Assembly: GCF_042140125.1 (NCBI RefSeq)
Contig: NZ_CP159473.1
DNA length: 64,000 nucleotides
Reading direction: 5' to 3' (one strand)
Source: Rhodophyticola sp017644125
GTDB taxonomy: Bacteria; Pseudomonadota; Alphaproteobacteria; Rhodobacterales; Rhodobacteraceae
In this document: positions 16,031 through 25,735 of the stretch, piece by piece
Layout: every line of letters starts with the position of its first letter
Numbering within the stretch: position 1 is the first letter of the stretch
Program-made: the position numbers and the translations under genes
Notes under the pieces: generated by a model
What the model saw: the letters and a program-made list of their open reading frames with translations, nothing else
Told to the model about the DNA's origin: nothing
Databases searched by the model: none

Positions 16031-17313
16031 GCCGCAGCGGCTGCGGGCGCGCGGTTTCGCAGCGGTACCTCTTTCACAGGGAGATGCACCACCGCCGACA
16101 ATGCGCCCACGGCGACACCGACCCACCAGACGGCGGTGTAATCGCCATAGATGTCGTAAAGCCAGCCCCCCAGCCAGACACCCAGAAAACTGCCCAATTG
16201 GTGGCTGAAGAACACGATCCCGTAGAGCGTGCCCATGTAGCGCATCCCATAGATGTACCCGACCAGACCCGAGGTCAGCGGCACCGTCGCCAGCCACAGA
16301 GACCCCATGACGACCGAAAAGACGATGACGCTGATCGGTGTGATCGGAAGCAGGATGAATATCCCGGCGGCGAGTGTGCGCCCCACGTAGATCCCCGCCA
16401 GAAGGTATTTTTTCGGAAAGCGGTTTCCCAGATATCCGGCGCAGATCGTGCCTGCGATATTCGCCACGCCGATCAGGGAGATTGCCACGGCGCCAAGCGC
16501 GGAGGTGCTTGTGATGCCGATATCGTGGAGCATGGAGCCGGGGGCGATCGGCCCGCACAACTCCGTCACGAAGGCCGGAAAATGCGCGGTCACGAAGCCC
16601 AGTTGATAGCCGCAGGAGAAGAACCCGACGAAGATCAGCGTGAAAGACGGATCGCGGAAGGCTTTGCCAAGGATCTCGCCCATGCTCTCCTCCAGCTCCG
16701 CTTTCCCGCCCGGCTTGGGAGCGCGGAGCAAGGGCAGGGCGAGCAGGGAAGCAAGGATCATGCCGGCGAAGACCAGAAAGACACCCTGCCAGGGGATGAC
16801 GCCCATCAATCCTTCCGCCAGCGGAGGCCCGACGACCTGACCCGCCGATCCCGCAGCGGTGACGATCCCGAGCGCGACGGAGCGGTTCTTGTCCGACGCC
16901 GACCGACCGACGAGGGCAAGGATCACCCCGAAGCCGGTGCCCGCAATGCCAAAGCCCACAAGGATCTCCAGAAGCTGATGTTGCCCGGGCGTGATCGCAT
17001 GGGCCGAAAACACGAGGCCGGTGGCGTAAAGCAGCGCCCCGAGGACAATCGCCCTGCGATCACCGAAGCGTTCGGCAATCGCGCCGAAGAGCGGCTGTCC
17101 GATGCCCCATGCGAGGTTCTGAATTGCGATGGCCAGCGAAAACTCAGCGCGCAGCCAGCCGAACTCCTCCGCGATGGGGATCTGGAAAACGCCAAAGCTC
17201 GCCCGGATCGCGAAGCAGATCATGATGATGATGCAGCCGCCGATCAGAACCGGTGTGAAAAGGGGCGCGCGACTGTCCAAGGTGACCCCTCCGGGCAAAG
17301 GTGGGTAAAGCAT
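16027..17313 (-). CDS. Major facilitator superfamily transporter
   Basis: A 428-residue, 12-helix MFS permease. The A-like motif GAIAERFGDRRAIVLG lies between helices 2 and 3, with a second related loop GYLGNRFPKKYLLAG in the C-terminal half. It resembles monocarboxylate/oxalate-formate-type MFS members, but the substrate is not determinable. It is convergent with the alpha/beta hydrolase (overlapping stop codons) and divergent from zapE over 123 bp. Confidence 0.88.
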   Translation of the reverse strand: MLYPPLPGGVTLDSRAPLFTPVLIGGCIIIMICFAIRASFGVFQIPIAEEFGWLRAEFSLAIAIQNLAWGIGQPLFGAIAERFGDRRAIVLGALLYATGLVFSAHAITPGQHQLLEILVGFGIAGTGFGVILALVGRSASDKNRSVALGIVTAAGSAGQVVGPPLAEGLMGVIPWQGVFLVFAGMILASLLALPLLRAPKPGGKAELEESMGEILGKAFRDPSFTLIFVGFFSCGYQLGFVTAHFPAFVTELCGPIAPGSMLHDIGITSTSALGAVAISLIGVANIAGTICAGYLGNRFPKKYLLAGIYVGRTLAAGIFILLPITPISVIVFSVVMGSLWLATVPLTSGLVGYIYGMRYMGTLYGIVFFSHQLGSFLGVWLGGWLYDIYGDYTAVWWVGVAVGALSAVVHLPVKEVPLRNRAPAAAAA

Positions 17314-17436
17314 CGCGCCTTGCCGGATTCAGGTCAAATCAGTTGTCCTTATGGGTCGGGTCAGAATTTTTGACGAAACGCCCATCACCTTGTTTTTGCT
17401 GGCACTCCCGCGTGGCTTCGGGCTAGGCATAGGATC

Positions 17437-18510
17437 ATGGGGCAGCATCTTACCGCCATCTACGACACACGCGTCAGCGAAGGGCTGCTTCGCCCGGATC
17501 CCGAACAGCGGGCCGTGCTCGTGCGGTTGGAGCGGCTGCGCGAACGTCTTGAGGCCCCGCGCAAGGCCTCCCTGTTCTCCCGGTTCCGCAAACCCGCCGA
17601 AGACGGACCTTCGGGCCTTTATCTCTGGGGCGGCGTCGGGCGTGGTAAATCCATGCTGATGGATCTCTTTTTCGCCCATGTGGGTATCGCCGAAAAACGT
17701 CGGGTGCATTTTCATGCCTTCATGCAGGAGATACAGAATGCGCTGCACGAGGCCCGCAAGACCGGGGTGGACGATGCGATAAAACCGGTGGCCAGCGCGA
17801 TTTCGAAGGACCTGCGCCTGCTGTGTTTCGACGAGATGCAGATCACCGACATCGCCGATGCAATGATTGTCGGCCGGCTGTTCGAAAAGCTTTTCGAAGC
17901 GGGCGTGATGGTGGTGACGACTTCGAACCGGCACCCGTCCGATCTCTACAAGGACGGTCTCAACCGGAAACTGTTCCTGCCCTTCATTGCCCTGCTGGAA
18001 GAAAAGCTGGAAGTCGACGAACTGGCCGCGATGACGGATTACCGGCAGGACCGGCTGGCCGGGGAGCAGATCTACTTCACCCCCGCCAACGCCGCCGCCC
18101 GCCGTGCGATCGACACGCTGTGGCAGGATCTGACCCATGGAAAGCACGAAGATCTGGTTCTTGAGGTCAAGGGGCGGGAGGTGCATCTGCCGATGTACTG
18201 GGCGGGGATGGCGCGGGCGGGATTCTGGGACCTGTGCGGCAAGCCATTGGGTCCCGCGGATTATCTGGCCCTGGTGGGTGCGATCAAACTGCTGGTGCTG
18301 GAGAATGTACCGCAACTCGACAGCTCCAAGTTCAACGAGGCGAAGCGGTTCGTCACGCTTGTCGATGCGCTCTACGAAGGCCATGTCCGGGTGATCATCT
18401 CGGCCGATGCGGAGCCGGAGAAGCTCTATCTGGAGGGATCCGGCAGTTTCGAGTTTGAACGCACGGCCAGCCGGTTGCGCGAGATGCAGGGCGCGAATTG
18501 GGGAACTTAG
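17437..18510 (+). CDS. zapE: Cell division protein ZapE (AFG1-like ATPase)
   Basis: A 357-residue P-loop ATPase of the AFG1/ZapE family. Walker A is GGVGRGKSML and Walker B is LLCFDEMQITD, followed by the sensor-like TTSNRHPSDLYKDGLNR. In Escherichia coli, ZapE associates with the Z-ring and destabilises FtsZ polymers; the eukaryotic relative is mitochondrial AFG1. Length is normal for the family. It is the only plus-strand gene between MFS and folC, so it is probably monocistronic. Confidence 0.93.
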   Translation: MGQHLTAIYDTRVSEGLLRPDPEQRAVLVRLERLRERLEAPRKASLFSRFRKPAEDGPSGLYLWGGVGRGKSMLMDLFFAHVGIAEKRRVHFHAFMQEIQNALHEARKTGVDDAIKPVASAISKDLRLLCFDEMQITDIADAMIVGRLFEKLFEAGVMVVTTSNRHPSDLYKDGLNRKLFLPFIALLEEKLEVDELAAMTDYRQDRLAGEQIYFTPANAAARRAIDTLWQDLTHGKHEDLVLEVKGREVHLPMYWAGMARAGFWDLCGKPLGPADYLALVGAIKLLVLENVPQLDSSKFNEAKRFVTLVDALYEGHVRVIISADAEPEKLYLEGSGSFEFERTASRLREMQGANWGT

Positions 18511-18555
18511 AAGCGTCGGTTTCCGCCTGCATCTGCCGGCGGGCTGCGCGGCGCG

Positions 18556-19830
18556 TTATCCGTTTTCCTGAAGAACGATCCCTGCAAGATAGAGCGACCC
18601 GCAGATCAGCACGCGGGCATGTGGGTTCTGCGCGATGATCTCCGCAAGTGCGCCGGTCACATCGGGAGCGGTCTGCGACGGGATGCCGACGGATTTTGCG
18701 GCGGCAACGGTCTCCACTGCGGGCAGGGTTGCCGATTGCCCGGGAACGGTGACGCCATGCAGGCTTGCGGCATGATCTGCCAATGGTGCCATGAACCCGG
18801 CGACATCCTTGGTGTTCAACATCCCGCAGATGAGGTGGGTTGGGCGGTCGGGTAATGTCGCCAGAGCCGCCGCGATGGCGCGGGCGGCGTGAGGGTTGTG
18901 ACCGCCATCGAGCCACAATTCCGCATCCGGAGCCATGTCGACCAGCGGCCCCTGGCGCAGGCGCTGCATCCGCGCGGGCCATTCGGCGGAGGTGACCGAA
19001 GCCTCGAACGCCTGTTCACCAAGGCCCAGATGGCGGAGCGCCGCCAGGGCCGCCCCCGCATTCCGCACCTGATGGGCCCCGATCAGGTTGGGCAGCGGCA
19101 GATCGAGAAGGCCGGTTTCGTCCTGATAGACCATGCGCCCGCGTTCTTCCCAGACATGCCAATGCTGCCCGTAGGCCAGAAGCGGCGCGCCCACTTTGGC
19201 GGCCTGCGCCTCGATCACGTCGAGCGCCTCGTCATGTTGCGGGCCGACCACGCAAGGTACGCCCCGCTTCAGGATGCCCGCCTTTTCCGCCGCGATCTTG
19301 GCGAAGGTGTCGCCCAGAAAATGCTGGTGGTCCAGATCGACCGGCGTGATCACGGTGAGGCTGGGCCGGACGACCACATTGGTGGCATCGAGCCGCCCGC
19401 CCAGGCCGACCTCAAGCAGGGCGTAATCCGCGGGCGTCTGCCGGAACGCCAGAAGCGCCGCCGCGGTCGTGATCTCGAAATAGGTGATCGGCTCGGGACC
19501 ATTGGCTTTCAGACATGTATCCAGAAGGCGCGACAGGCTTTGCTCGTCGATCAGCTTGCCGGCCACGCGGATACGTTCGTGAAACCGGGCCAGATGAGGC
19601 GAGGTATAGGCGTGGGTGACGTGGCCCGCACCTTCCAGCCCGGCGCGGATCATGGCCAGCGTGGACCCTTTGCCATTCGTTCCGGCGATATGGATCACGG
19701 GCGGCAGGTGCCGTTCCGGATGGTCGAGCGCCTCAAGAATACGCCACATCCGGTCGAGCGTCAGATCGATGATCTTGGGATGAAGCGACATCATCCTGTC
19801 CAGGAGGATGTCCGAGTGGAGCGCGCTCAC
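18556..19830 (-). CDS. folC: Bifunctional folylpolyglutamate/dihydrofolate synthase
   Basis: A 424-residue Mur-ligase-like enzyme that adds glutamate to dihydropteroate and to folates. Clear marks are the P-loop HIAGTNGKGST, TSPHLARFHERI, EVGLGGRLDATNVV and DLDHQHFLGDT, and a C-terminal WLDGGHNPHAA. The start is GTG 19830, overlapping the accD stop by 4 nt (GTGA); an internal ATG a few residues later is the alternative. The accD-folC pairing is common in proteobacteria. Confidence 0.95.
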   Translation of the reverse strand: MSALHSDILLDRMMSLHPKIIDLTLDRMWRILEALDHPERHLPPVIHIAGTNGKGSTLAMIRAGLEGAGHVTHAYTSPHLARFHERIRVAGKLIDEQSLSRLLDTCLKANGPEPITYFEITTAAALLAFRQTPADYALLEVGLGGRLDATNVVVRPSLTVITPVDLDHQHFLGDTFAKIAAEKAGILKRGVPCVVGPQHDEALDVIEAQAAKVGAPLLAYGQHWHVWEERGRMVYQDETGLLDLPLPNLIGAHQVRNAGAALAALRHLGLGEQAFEASVTSAEWPARMQRLRQGPLVDMAPDAELWLDGGHNPHAARAIAAALATLPDRPTHLICGMLNTKDVAGFMAPLADHAASLHGVTVPGQSATLPAVETVAAAKSVGIPSQTAPDVTGALAEIIAQNPHARVLICGSLYLAGIVLQENG

Positions 19831-20774
19831 GATGTTTTCGGAGCCTCTGCCGTGGGTGGTGCCACAGGCGCATCCGGTTCCGATACGATCGGCTCCGGCG
19901 CGGGCAAATCTCCGCGCACGGCGGGCGGCTGTCCCGTCAGCAGGCGGATGATGGTGATCAACTCGTCACGCATCTTTCCGCGATGTGTGACGCGGTCCAG
20001 CATGCCGTGGTCCAGCAGATACTCGGATCGCTGGAAGCCTTCGGGCAGTGTTTCGCGGATCGTCTGTTCAATCACCCGCGGTCCGGCGAAACAGATAAGC
20101 GCATTCGGCTCGGCGATATGGATGTCGCCAAGCATGGCGTAGGAAGCCGTGACGCCGCCGGTCGTCGGGTGGGTCAGGACCACGATGTAGGGCAGGCCGG
20201 CTTCGCGCAGCATCTGCACCGCGACGGTGGTGCGCGGCATCTGCATCAGGCTCAGGATGCCTTCCTGCATGCGCGCGCCGCCCGCGGCGGAGAACAGCAC
20301 GAAGGGAAGCTTGCGTTTCACGGCCCGTTCGGCGGCGGCCACGATGGCATTGCCCACATACATGCCCATCGACCCGCCCATGAAGGAAAAATCCTGCGCG
20401 GCGGCGACGATCCTGCTGCGCCCGACCTCCCCTTCGGCGATCAGCATCGCCTCGGCCTCGCCGGTGCTGCGCTGGGCGGCTTTCATCCGGTCGGGATAGC
20501 GTTTCTGGTCGCGGAAATGCAGCGGGTCGGACAGGGGTTTCGGAACTTCGATCTCGGAAAAGATGCCGTTGTCGAACAGGGCCGTGAAGCGATCGCGCGG
20601 CCTGATCGCCATATGGTGGTCGCAATTCGTGCAGACATTGAGGTTTTCGGCCAATTCCCGGTGGAACAGCATCGTTCCGCATTCATCGCACTTGGTCCAC
20701 AGATTCTCGGGCATCTCGCGACGGGAGAAGATCGAGTTGATCCGGGGACGGACGTAGTTGGTGATCCAGTTCAT
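19827..20774 (-). CDS. accD: Acetyl-CoA carboxylase carboxyltransferase subunit beta
   Basis: A 315-residue beta subunit of acetyl-CoA carboxylase, which transfers the carboxyl from carboxybiotin to acetyl-CoA at the start of fatty-acid synthesis. The N-terminal zinc ribbon is visible (C29-x2-C32-x15-C48-x2-C51), followed by the crotonase-like carboxyltransferase domain with GGARMQEG and a TGGVTASYAMLGD motif. I chose ATG 20774 (MNWITNYVRP), the usual AccD start, over an upstream in-frame start. The C-terminal ~25 residues are Pro/Ala-rich. It is coupled to folC. Confidence 0.96.
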   Translation of the reverse strand: MNWITNYVRPRINSIFSRREMPENLWTKCDECGTMLFHRELAENLNVCTNCDHHMAIRPRDRFTALFDNGIFSEIEVPKPLSDPLHFRDQKRYPDRMKAAQRSTGEAEAMLIAEGEVGRSRIVAAAQDFSFMGGSMGMYVGNAIVAAAERAVKRKLPFVLFSAAGGARMQEGILSLMQMPRTTVAVQMLREAGLPYIVVLTHPTTGGVTASYAMLGDIHIAEPNALICFAGPRVIEQTIRETLPEGFQRSEYLLDHGMLDRVTHRGKMRDELITIIRLLTGQPPAVRGDLPAPEPIVSEPDAPVAPPTAEAPKTS

Positions 20775-20896
20775 GGTCGGTCCGGTACTTGCGTTGTTGC
20801 GCTGAGATATGCCGGGCAGGCGGGAATTGCAATTGGTGCTCAACCGGCCTGCCATGTGCGCCACGCAGGATTGCACGGGCGGCGGCCGGCACCTTG

Positions 20897-21802
20897 TCAG
20901 ATGCGGATCGCGGGCGGGCTGCCACGGGTCAGGGCAACCCGGATCGCCGCCCAGACCAAACCGGTCACCACCATGTCGATCAGAATGAGCGGGCGCAGGA
21001 CGTCGGCGGCTTCGGGTCCGAAATCGGTCGTGTAGAGCGCGAGGCCGGAGAGCGGCCCGTCAAGCGAAAGCAGAAGGATTGCAAAGACATTGTTGGCGAA
21101 ATGAAACCCCCATGCGGCCCCGATGCTGCCGGTCTTCGCGGTGAGGTCGGCCGCAAGGATGCCGAACAGTCCGGTCGCGGCCACGATCAGCCATGCGTTG
21201 CCGCCCATAGTGGCGGGGTCGAAATGGGCCATGGCGAAAAGCGCCGATGGCAGGACCATCCAGATCAGGGGCGAGGCGAAGCGGGCGGCAAGCTGCTGCT
21301 GCAGATATCCGCGGAACAGGATTTCCTCGGCGCCCGTCTGGACCAGCACGCCGACCAGCGCGAGCGGCAGGAACGACAGCCAGAGAGACGGCGTGATGTT
21401 CGGCTGAATGGCGATGTCGCGCGGAACAAGGGCGGAGAGGCCGAACAGCGCCGCAGAGATGGCCAATGCAACAAGGAAATGGCGGATGGACCGCTGCCGG
21501 GGCCCGAAGAGCGTCGCGACCGGGCGCCGGTGCACCACATGCGCGGCGGCGAAGGGTCCGAGCGCCATGCCAAGGAATGTGGCCAGCAACAGCAGCGTCC
21601 CGGTGGGGCCGGTCGCCTGCCCCATGCGGACGATCCAGGTCTGCGCACCGTCCAGACCGCTGGTCAGCGCGAGCGCGGCGAGGATCAGCAGAAAGCACAG
21701 AAGATAGACAACCGTGGCCAGAACGATGCCAAGAAGCAGCCGCCACAATTGCGGATAAGCGCGCGCTGGCGCAACAAATGCGTCCATTGCCGGATACTGC
21801 AT
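20897..21802 (-). CDS. CPBP family intramembrane glutamic/metallo-endopeptidase
   Basis: A 301-residue polytopic membrane protein of the CPBP (CAAX protease and bacteriocin-processing, ABI) family. The three motifs are present: EEILFRGYL (EExxxR), a second-motif FAMAHFDP, and a third-motif HFANN, supplying Glu and His residues of the intramembrane active site. About eight hydrophobic helices. The physiological substrate is unknown; bacterial relatives process or protect against peptides. It is divergent from ilvD. Confidence 0.88.
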   Translation of the reverse strand: MQYPAMDAFVAPARAYPQLWRLLLGIVLATVVYLLCFLLILAALALTSGLDGAQTWIVRMGQATGPTGTLLLLATFLGMALGPFAAAHVVHRRPVATLFGPRQRSIRHFLVALAISAALFGLSALVPRDIAIQPNITPSLWLSFLPLALVGVLVQTGAEEILFRGYLQQQLAARFASPLIWMVLPSALFAMAHFDPATMGGNAWLIVAATGLFGILAADLTAKTGSIGAAWGFHFANNVFAILLLSLDGPLSGLALYTTDFGPEAADVLRPLILIDMVVTGLVWAAIRVALTRGSPPAIRI

Positions 21803-21871
21803 CTAGAGAATCTGCCTGCCTTTTCGTTTTCCGGAAGCATACCCCGCCCGGGGGGTCTGCGGCAATCGCGC

Positions 21872-21900
21872 TTGTATGGCATTGTTTGCACGGCTATTTC
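21872..21900 (+). promoter_or_regulatory. Putative ilvD promoter
   Basis: TTGTAT (21872-21877) and TATTTC (21895-21900) are 17 bp apart, about 40 bp before the ilvD start. Pattern-based. Confidence 0.4.
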
Positions 21901-21940
21901 AGTCGGGACCAGAACGGATATGGCAGAGGGAGGCCCGACC

Positions 21941-23674
21941 ATGCAGAGCAAGAAGACCGACAAATCGCGACTGCCAAGCCGACATGTGACGGAAGGCGCC
22001 TCCCGTGCGCCGCATCGCTCCTATTTCTATGCGATGGACCTGACCGAGGAGGATATCAACCAGCCCTTCGTCGGCGTGGCAACCTGCTGGAACGAGGCCG
22101 CGCCATGCAACATCGCACTCAACTGGCAGGCACAGTCGGTCAAGGAGGGCGTGAAGGCGGCCCACGGGACCCCGCGCGAGTTTACCACCATCACCGTCAC
22201 GGACGGTATCGCCATGGGGCATGAAGGCATGCGATCCTCCCTGGCCTCCCGCGATGCGATTGCCGACACGGTCGAGTTGACCATGCGTGGCCATTGCTAC
22301 GACGCGATCGTCGGTCTTGCGGGGTGCGACAAGTCCCTGCCGGGGATGATGATGGCCATGGTGCGGCTGAACACGCCGTCGGTCTTCATGTATGGCGGCT
22401 CGATCCTGCCGGGCCATTACAAGGGCAAGGACATCACCGTTCAGGACATGTTCGAAGCGGTCGGAAAGTATCAGGCGGGGCAGATGACCGATGCCGAGCT
22501 GGGGATCATGGAGCGCGTCGCCTGCCCAAGCGCGGGGGCCTGTGGCGGCCAGTTCACGGCCAACACCATGGCCTGCGTCAGCGAGGCCGTCGGCCTTGCA
22601 CTGCTCAATTCATCGGGGATGCCCGCGCCCTATGAAAGCCGCGGACAGTATGGCGTCGCCTCGGGCAAGGCGGTGATGAACCTGATCGAAAAGGATATCC
22701 GGGCGCGCGATATCGTCACCCGGAAGAGCCTTGAAAACGCGGCCCGCGTGGTGGCGTGTACCGGCGGCTCGACCAATGCGGGCCTGCATCTGCCGGCAAT
22801 CGCCCATGAAGCCGGCATCGATTTCGATCTGTTCGACGTTTGCGACATCTTTCACGACACGCCCTATTTCGTGGACATGAAACCCGGCGGACAGTTCGTC
22901 GCGAAAGACCTTTACGAGGCCGGGGGCGTTCCCGTCGTCATGAAGGAGCTGCGCAAGGCGGGCCTCATCCACGAAGACTGCATGACATCCTCGGGACGGA
23001 CGATCGGCGAGGAACTGGACATGATCCGGGGCGAGGCCGATGGGCGCGTGATCCACACGGTCGCCAACCCGATCACCAAAACCGGCGGCGTTGTCGGCCT
23101 GAAGGGCAATATCGCACCGGACGGCGCCATCGTGAAGGTCGCGGGCATGAGCGAAGACCAGCAGATCTTCACCGGCCCCGCCCGGGTTTTCGAATGCGAA
23201 GAAGACGCGTTTCAGGCGGTGCAGGATCGCGCCTATGAAGAGGGTGAAGTGATCGTCATCCGCAACGAAGGGCCCGCCGGCGGGCCCGGCATGCGCGAGA
23301 TGCTGGCCACGACGTCCGCGCTGAGCGGGCAGGGCATGGGCAAGAAGGTGGCGCTGATCACCGACGGACGATTCTCCGGCGCGACGCGGGGGTTCTGCGT
23401 GGGCCATGTCGGGCCCGAAGCGGCGCATGGCGGCCCGATCGGCATGTTGAAGAACGGCGATGTCATCACGATTGACGCGATCAAGGGTGAGATCAGCGTT
23501 GACCTCAGCGACGAGGAACTGGCCGCGCGCAGAGAGGCGTGGAAAGGTCCGCGCGAGACGATCTATTCCTCCGGTGCGCTTTGGAAGTATGCCCAGCTTG
23601 TGGGCTCGGCCCGGTATGGGGCAGTAACCCATCCCGGGGCGAAAGAGGAGAAGCATGTCTATATGGACATCTAA
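21941..23674 (+). CDS. ilvD: Dihydroxy-acid dehydratase
   Basis: A 577-residue IlvD, the iron-sulphur enzyme that dehydrates 2,3-dihydroxy-acids in branched-chain amino-acid and CoA synthesis. It contains the cluster-binding Cys segments (ATCWNEAAPCN, GCDKSLPGM, CPSAGACGGQFTANTM) and the C-terminal ITDGRFSGATRGFCVGH. ATG 21941 (MQSKKTDK) is preceded by GAGGGAGG; an ATG 21 bp upstream is the alternative. It overlaps the next gene by 20 bp. Confidence 0.96.
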   Translation: MQSKKTDKSRLPSRHVTEGASRAPHRSYFYAMDLTEEDINQPFVGVATCWNEAAPCNIALNWQAQSVKEGVKAAHGTPREFTTITVTDGIAMGHEGMRSSLASRDAIADTVELTMRGHCYDAIVGLAGCDKSLPGMMMAMVRLNTPSVFMYGGSILPGHYKGKDITVQDMFEAVGKYQAGQMTDAELGIMERVACPSAGACGGQFTANTMACVSEAVGLALLNSSGMPAPYESRGQYGVASGKAVMNLIEKDIRARDIVTRKSLENAARVVACTGGSTNAGLHLPAIAHEAGIDFDLFDVCDIFHDTPYFVDMKPGGQFVAKDLYEAGGVPVVMKELRKAGLIHEDCMTSSGRTIGEELDMIRGEADGRVIHTVANPITKTGGVVGLKGNIAPDGAIVKVAGMSEDQQIFTGPARVFECEEDAFQAVQDRAYEEGEVIVIRNEGPAGGPGMREMLATTSALSGQGMGKKVALITDGRFSGATRGFCVGHVGPEAAHGGPIGMLKNGDVITIDAIKGEISVDLSDEELAARREAWKGPRETIYSSGALWKYAQLVGSARYGAVTHPGAKEEKHVYMDI

Positions 23675-24404
23675 CTCACTTGTTCTGCTCGCCGCGCTGG
23701 CGCTTTCAGGGTGCGGCGGGCTGGGCCCGTGGACCGGCGGGAACACGAGCCCGGCGCCGGCACAGGTCGCGGTGACGACCGATCAGGTGGTGGTGGCCGG
23801 CCCTCCGGGCTTCTGCGTGGACCCGACCGCAACCCAGGACCGGGGGGTCACGGCTTTCGTGCTCATGGGAAACTGTGCGGCGATCTCGAACTCGCGCAGA
23901 GCCGGCCAACCGGCGGTTCCCGCGGTTCTGACCGCATCGATTTCGGAACCGTCCGATAACGGGAGCCTGCGCGAGTCCATCCCCGGACTGGACGAGTTCT
24001 TTCGTTCCGACGAAGGGCTGGGCCTTCTGAGCCGGAGCCAAGATGCGGGCACGGTGACGGTGCTGGACAGCTTCCACCAGGGCGACATCTATTTCCTGCA
24101 CGCCCGTGACACGAGTGAGGGCCCCGTCGCAGGTGTGCGGGCGGAATACTGGCGGGCCTATCTGGATGTGGGCGCCCGGATTGCGACGCTGAGCGTTCTG
24201 GGGCTGGACGCACAACCCGTCAGCGACGAGGCAAGTCTTGCCACCTTGCGGGAATTCGCGGCCGCAGTGAGCGGTGCGAACAGCGGCGATCCAGCTTTTT
24301 CGGGACCGGCCAATGCGCTGCCCGCGCCGCCGCCGGAGGCCGTGGCGCCGCGGCCGGCCGGAACGCTCTGGAATGTTGGCCTGTTTCGCAGAATACTCGG
24401 TTAA
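23655..24404 (+). CDS. Putative lipoprotein of unknown function
   Basis: A 249-residue protein with a lipoprotein signal (LVLLAALALSGC, lipobox LSGC at Cys20). The mature part begins with a Gly/Pro/Thr-rich linker, then a ~170-residue folded-looking region, and a Pro/Ala-rich tail before NVGLFRRILG. No family recognised. It starts inside the end of ilvD (20-bp overlap), which suggests co-translation, though a functional link to IlvD is not obvious. SD: GGCGAAAGAGGAG upstream. Confidence 0.72.
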   Translation: MSIWTSNSLVLLAALALSGCGGLGPWTGGNTSPAPAQVAVTTDQVVVAGPPGFCVDPTATQDRGVTAFVLMGNCAAISNSRRAGQPAVPAVLTASISEPSDNGSLRESIPGLDEFFRSDEGLGLLSRSQDAGTVTVLDSFHQGDIYFLHARDTSEGPVAGVRAEYWRAYLDVGARIATLSVLGLDAQPVSDEASLATLREFAAAVSGANSGDPAFSGPANALPAPPPEAVAPRPAGTLWNVGLFRRILG

Positions 24405-24457
24405 CCAGGCTCGGCTAAAACTGGGATGACGCCGGATCCGGGAAAAGGGGCACATGC

Positions 24458-25231
24458 ATGGCGATACGCGGGATCAGCTTTCTGGAACGTCATAGCCTGA
24501 AACGGGCCCTGCGCCGCTGGGCGGAGATTGCCGACGAGGCCGATACCATGCCGCCGGCAGAGCTGCGCGCCCTGCGAAAGCGGCTCTCCTCCCTGCGTCA
24601 TCAATTGGACCGGGCCCGGCTTGCAGCGGACGCCGCACTGTTGAATGCCGGATCGGGGCAGGATCGGATCGAGCGGCCAGATCAGTGCGACTGGGCGTTT
24701 CGGCCGGCGCCCTGGGTGGTGCCCATTCTGCCCGCAGGCGAGGTTTCGGTTACGTCGCCCAAGGATCTGGGCGGCGGTGTGAAGCTGTTTCACGATGCCC
24801 GCCTGTCGGAGCTGTCCTATCGGCAGGTCCGCAATCGGCTTACCGATATCGCGGCGCCGTTTGGCCTGATTCTGGATGTCTACCGGTTTGACGGCTCGTT
24901 CCTGTCGGTGGTGCAGGATCTGCCGCAGGACGCGCTTGATGGCCTGACGCGGGACCATTTCCTGAAGGTCGGTCTGCGGGCCACGCTGGAAAGCCCGCTG
25001 GAAGTTTACGCGCGCCTGAATGTCCAGCATGGGCCGAATTGCGAACAGATCGTCCGCCAGTTCCAGTTTGACGGCGACAGTGCCGTGGCGGAGTTCGATC
25101 TGGCCTATTCCAAGATCAACGAGAAACGGTTGGAGAAGATGTGGCTTGATCTGATCTTCGAAGGGCCGCAAATGAATCAGGTGTCGATATGGGACATGAC
25201 CATACTTCGCGCCCCACGGGCCGATTTGTGA
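24458..25231 (+). CDS. Conserved hypothetical protein
   Basis: A 257-residue soluble protein. The N-terminus is basic and helical (about residues 8-60, with a likely coiled coil around LRALRKRLSSLRHQLDRARL), followed by a mixed alpha/beta region of ~180 residues. It looks like a family I associate with Rhodobacterales (possibly DUF6478), but I am not certain and assign no function. The next small gene follows 13 bp later, so the two are probably co-transcribed. Confidence 0.7.
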   Translation: MAIRGISFLERHSLKRALRRWAEIADEADTMPPAELRALRKRLSSLRHQLDRARLAADAALLNAGSGQDRIERPDQCDWAFRPAPWVVPILPAGEVSVTSPKDLGGGVKLFHDARLSELSYRQVRNRLTDIAAPFGLILDVYRFDGSFLSVVQDLPQDALDGLTRDHFLKVGLRATLESPLEVYARLNVQHGPNCEQIVRQFQFDGDSAVAEFDLAYSKINEKRLEKMWLDLIFEGPQMNQVSIWDMTILRAPRADL

Positions 25232-25244
25232 GGGAGCCGCACGG

Positions 25245-25613
25245 ATGGTGACGTTGACACGGACCCGCCTGCATGGCGGGCGGTATGAGGGCGTTCTGAC
25301 CGCGCCGGACATGCCGCCTGTCATCGAGGCGGTGCATATGGAGCGGGTGATCGGCACCGCAGATATCGGCTCCGGCGACGGAAAGAACCGGTTTCACGTG
25401 GGTTTCGACCTGCCGGGGGCGGTGCTGAGCGACGGGGTGCAGGTGGTCAGCCTGCGCAGCGCGGCAGATGGCGAGGTGCTGGACCGGATCACGCTGATGG
25501 CCGGCACGCCGCTGGACGAAGATCTGCGTGCGGAAATTGCGCTGTTGCGGGCCGAGCTTGACCTTCTGAAACGGGCCTTTCGCCGCCATTGCACCGAAAC
25601 CGGCGAGGATTGA
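25245..25613 (+). CDS. Small hypothetical protein with C-terminal coiled-coil
   Basis: A 122-residue protein beginning MVTLTRTRLHGGRYEGVL. The first ~85 residues appear beta-rich; the last ~30 (LRAEIALLRAELDLLKRAF) form an amphipathic helix with a leucine heptad. No family recognised. It lies 13 bp after the preceding hypothetical gene, which has its own N-terminal coiled coil, so a complex between the two is conceivable but unproven. Confidence 0.65.
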   Translation: MVTLTRTRLHGGRYEGVLTAPDMPPVIEAVHMERVIGTADIGSGDGKNRFHVGFDLPGAVLSDGVQVVSLRSAADGEVLDRITLMAGTPLDEDLRAEIALLRAELDLLKRAFRRHCTETGED

Positions 25614-25735
25614 GCCCGCAACGGCCGTTCCCCGGGCGCGGGATCGGAGCCTTTTGCGGTAAGGGGAGATGACGCAGCGTTGGGCGTGACAGGCCCCATC
25701 GCTCTCAGTTAGCTGCGCGTCGGGAGGACGTCACC

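Noticed and set aside
23655..23674. 20-bp overlap of ilvD with the next gene as a possible frameshift
   Set aside because: The downstream gene has its own SD and a complete lipoprotein signal peptide, so a normal overlapping start explains it.
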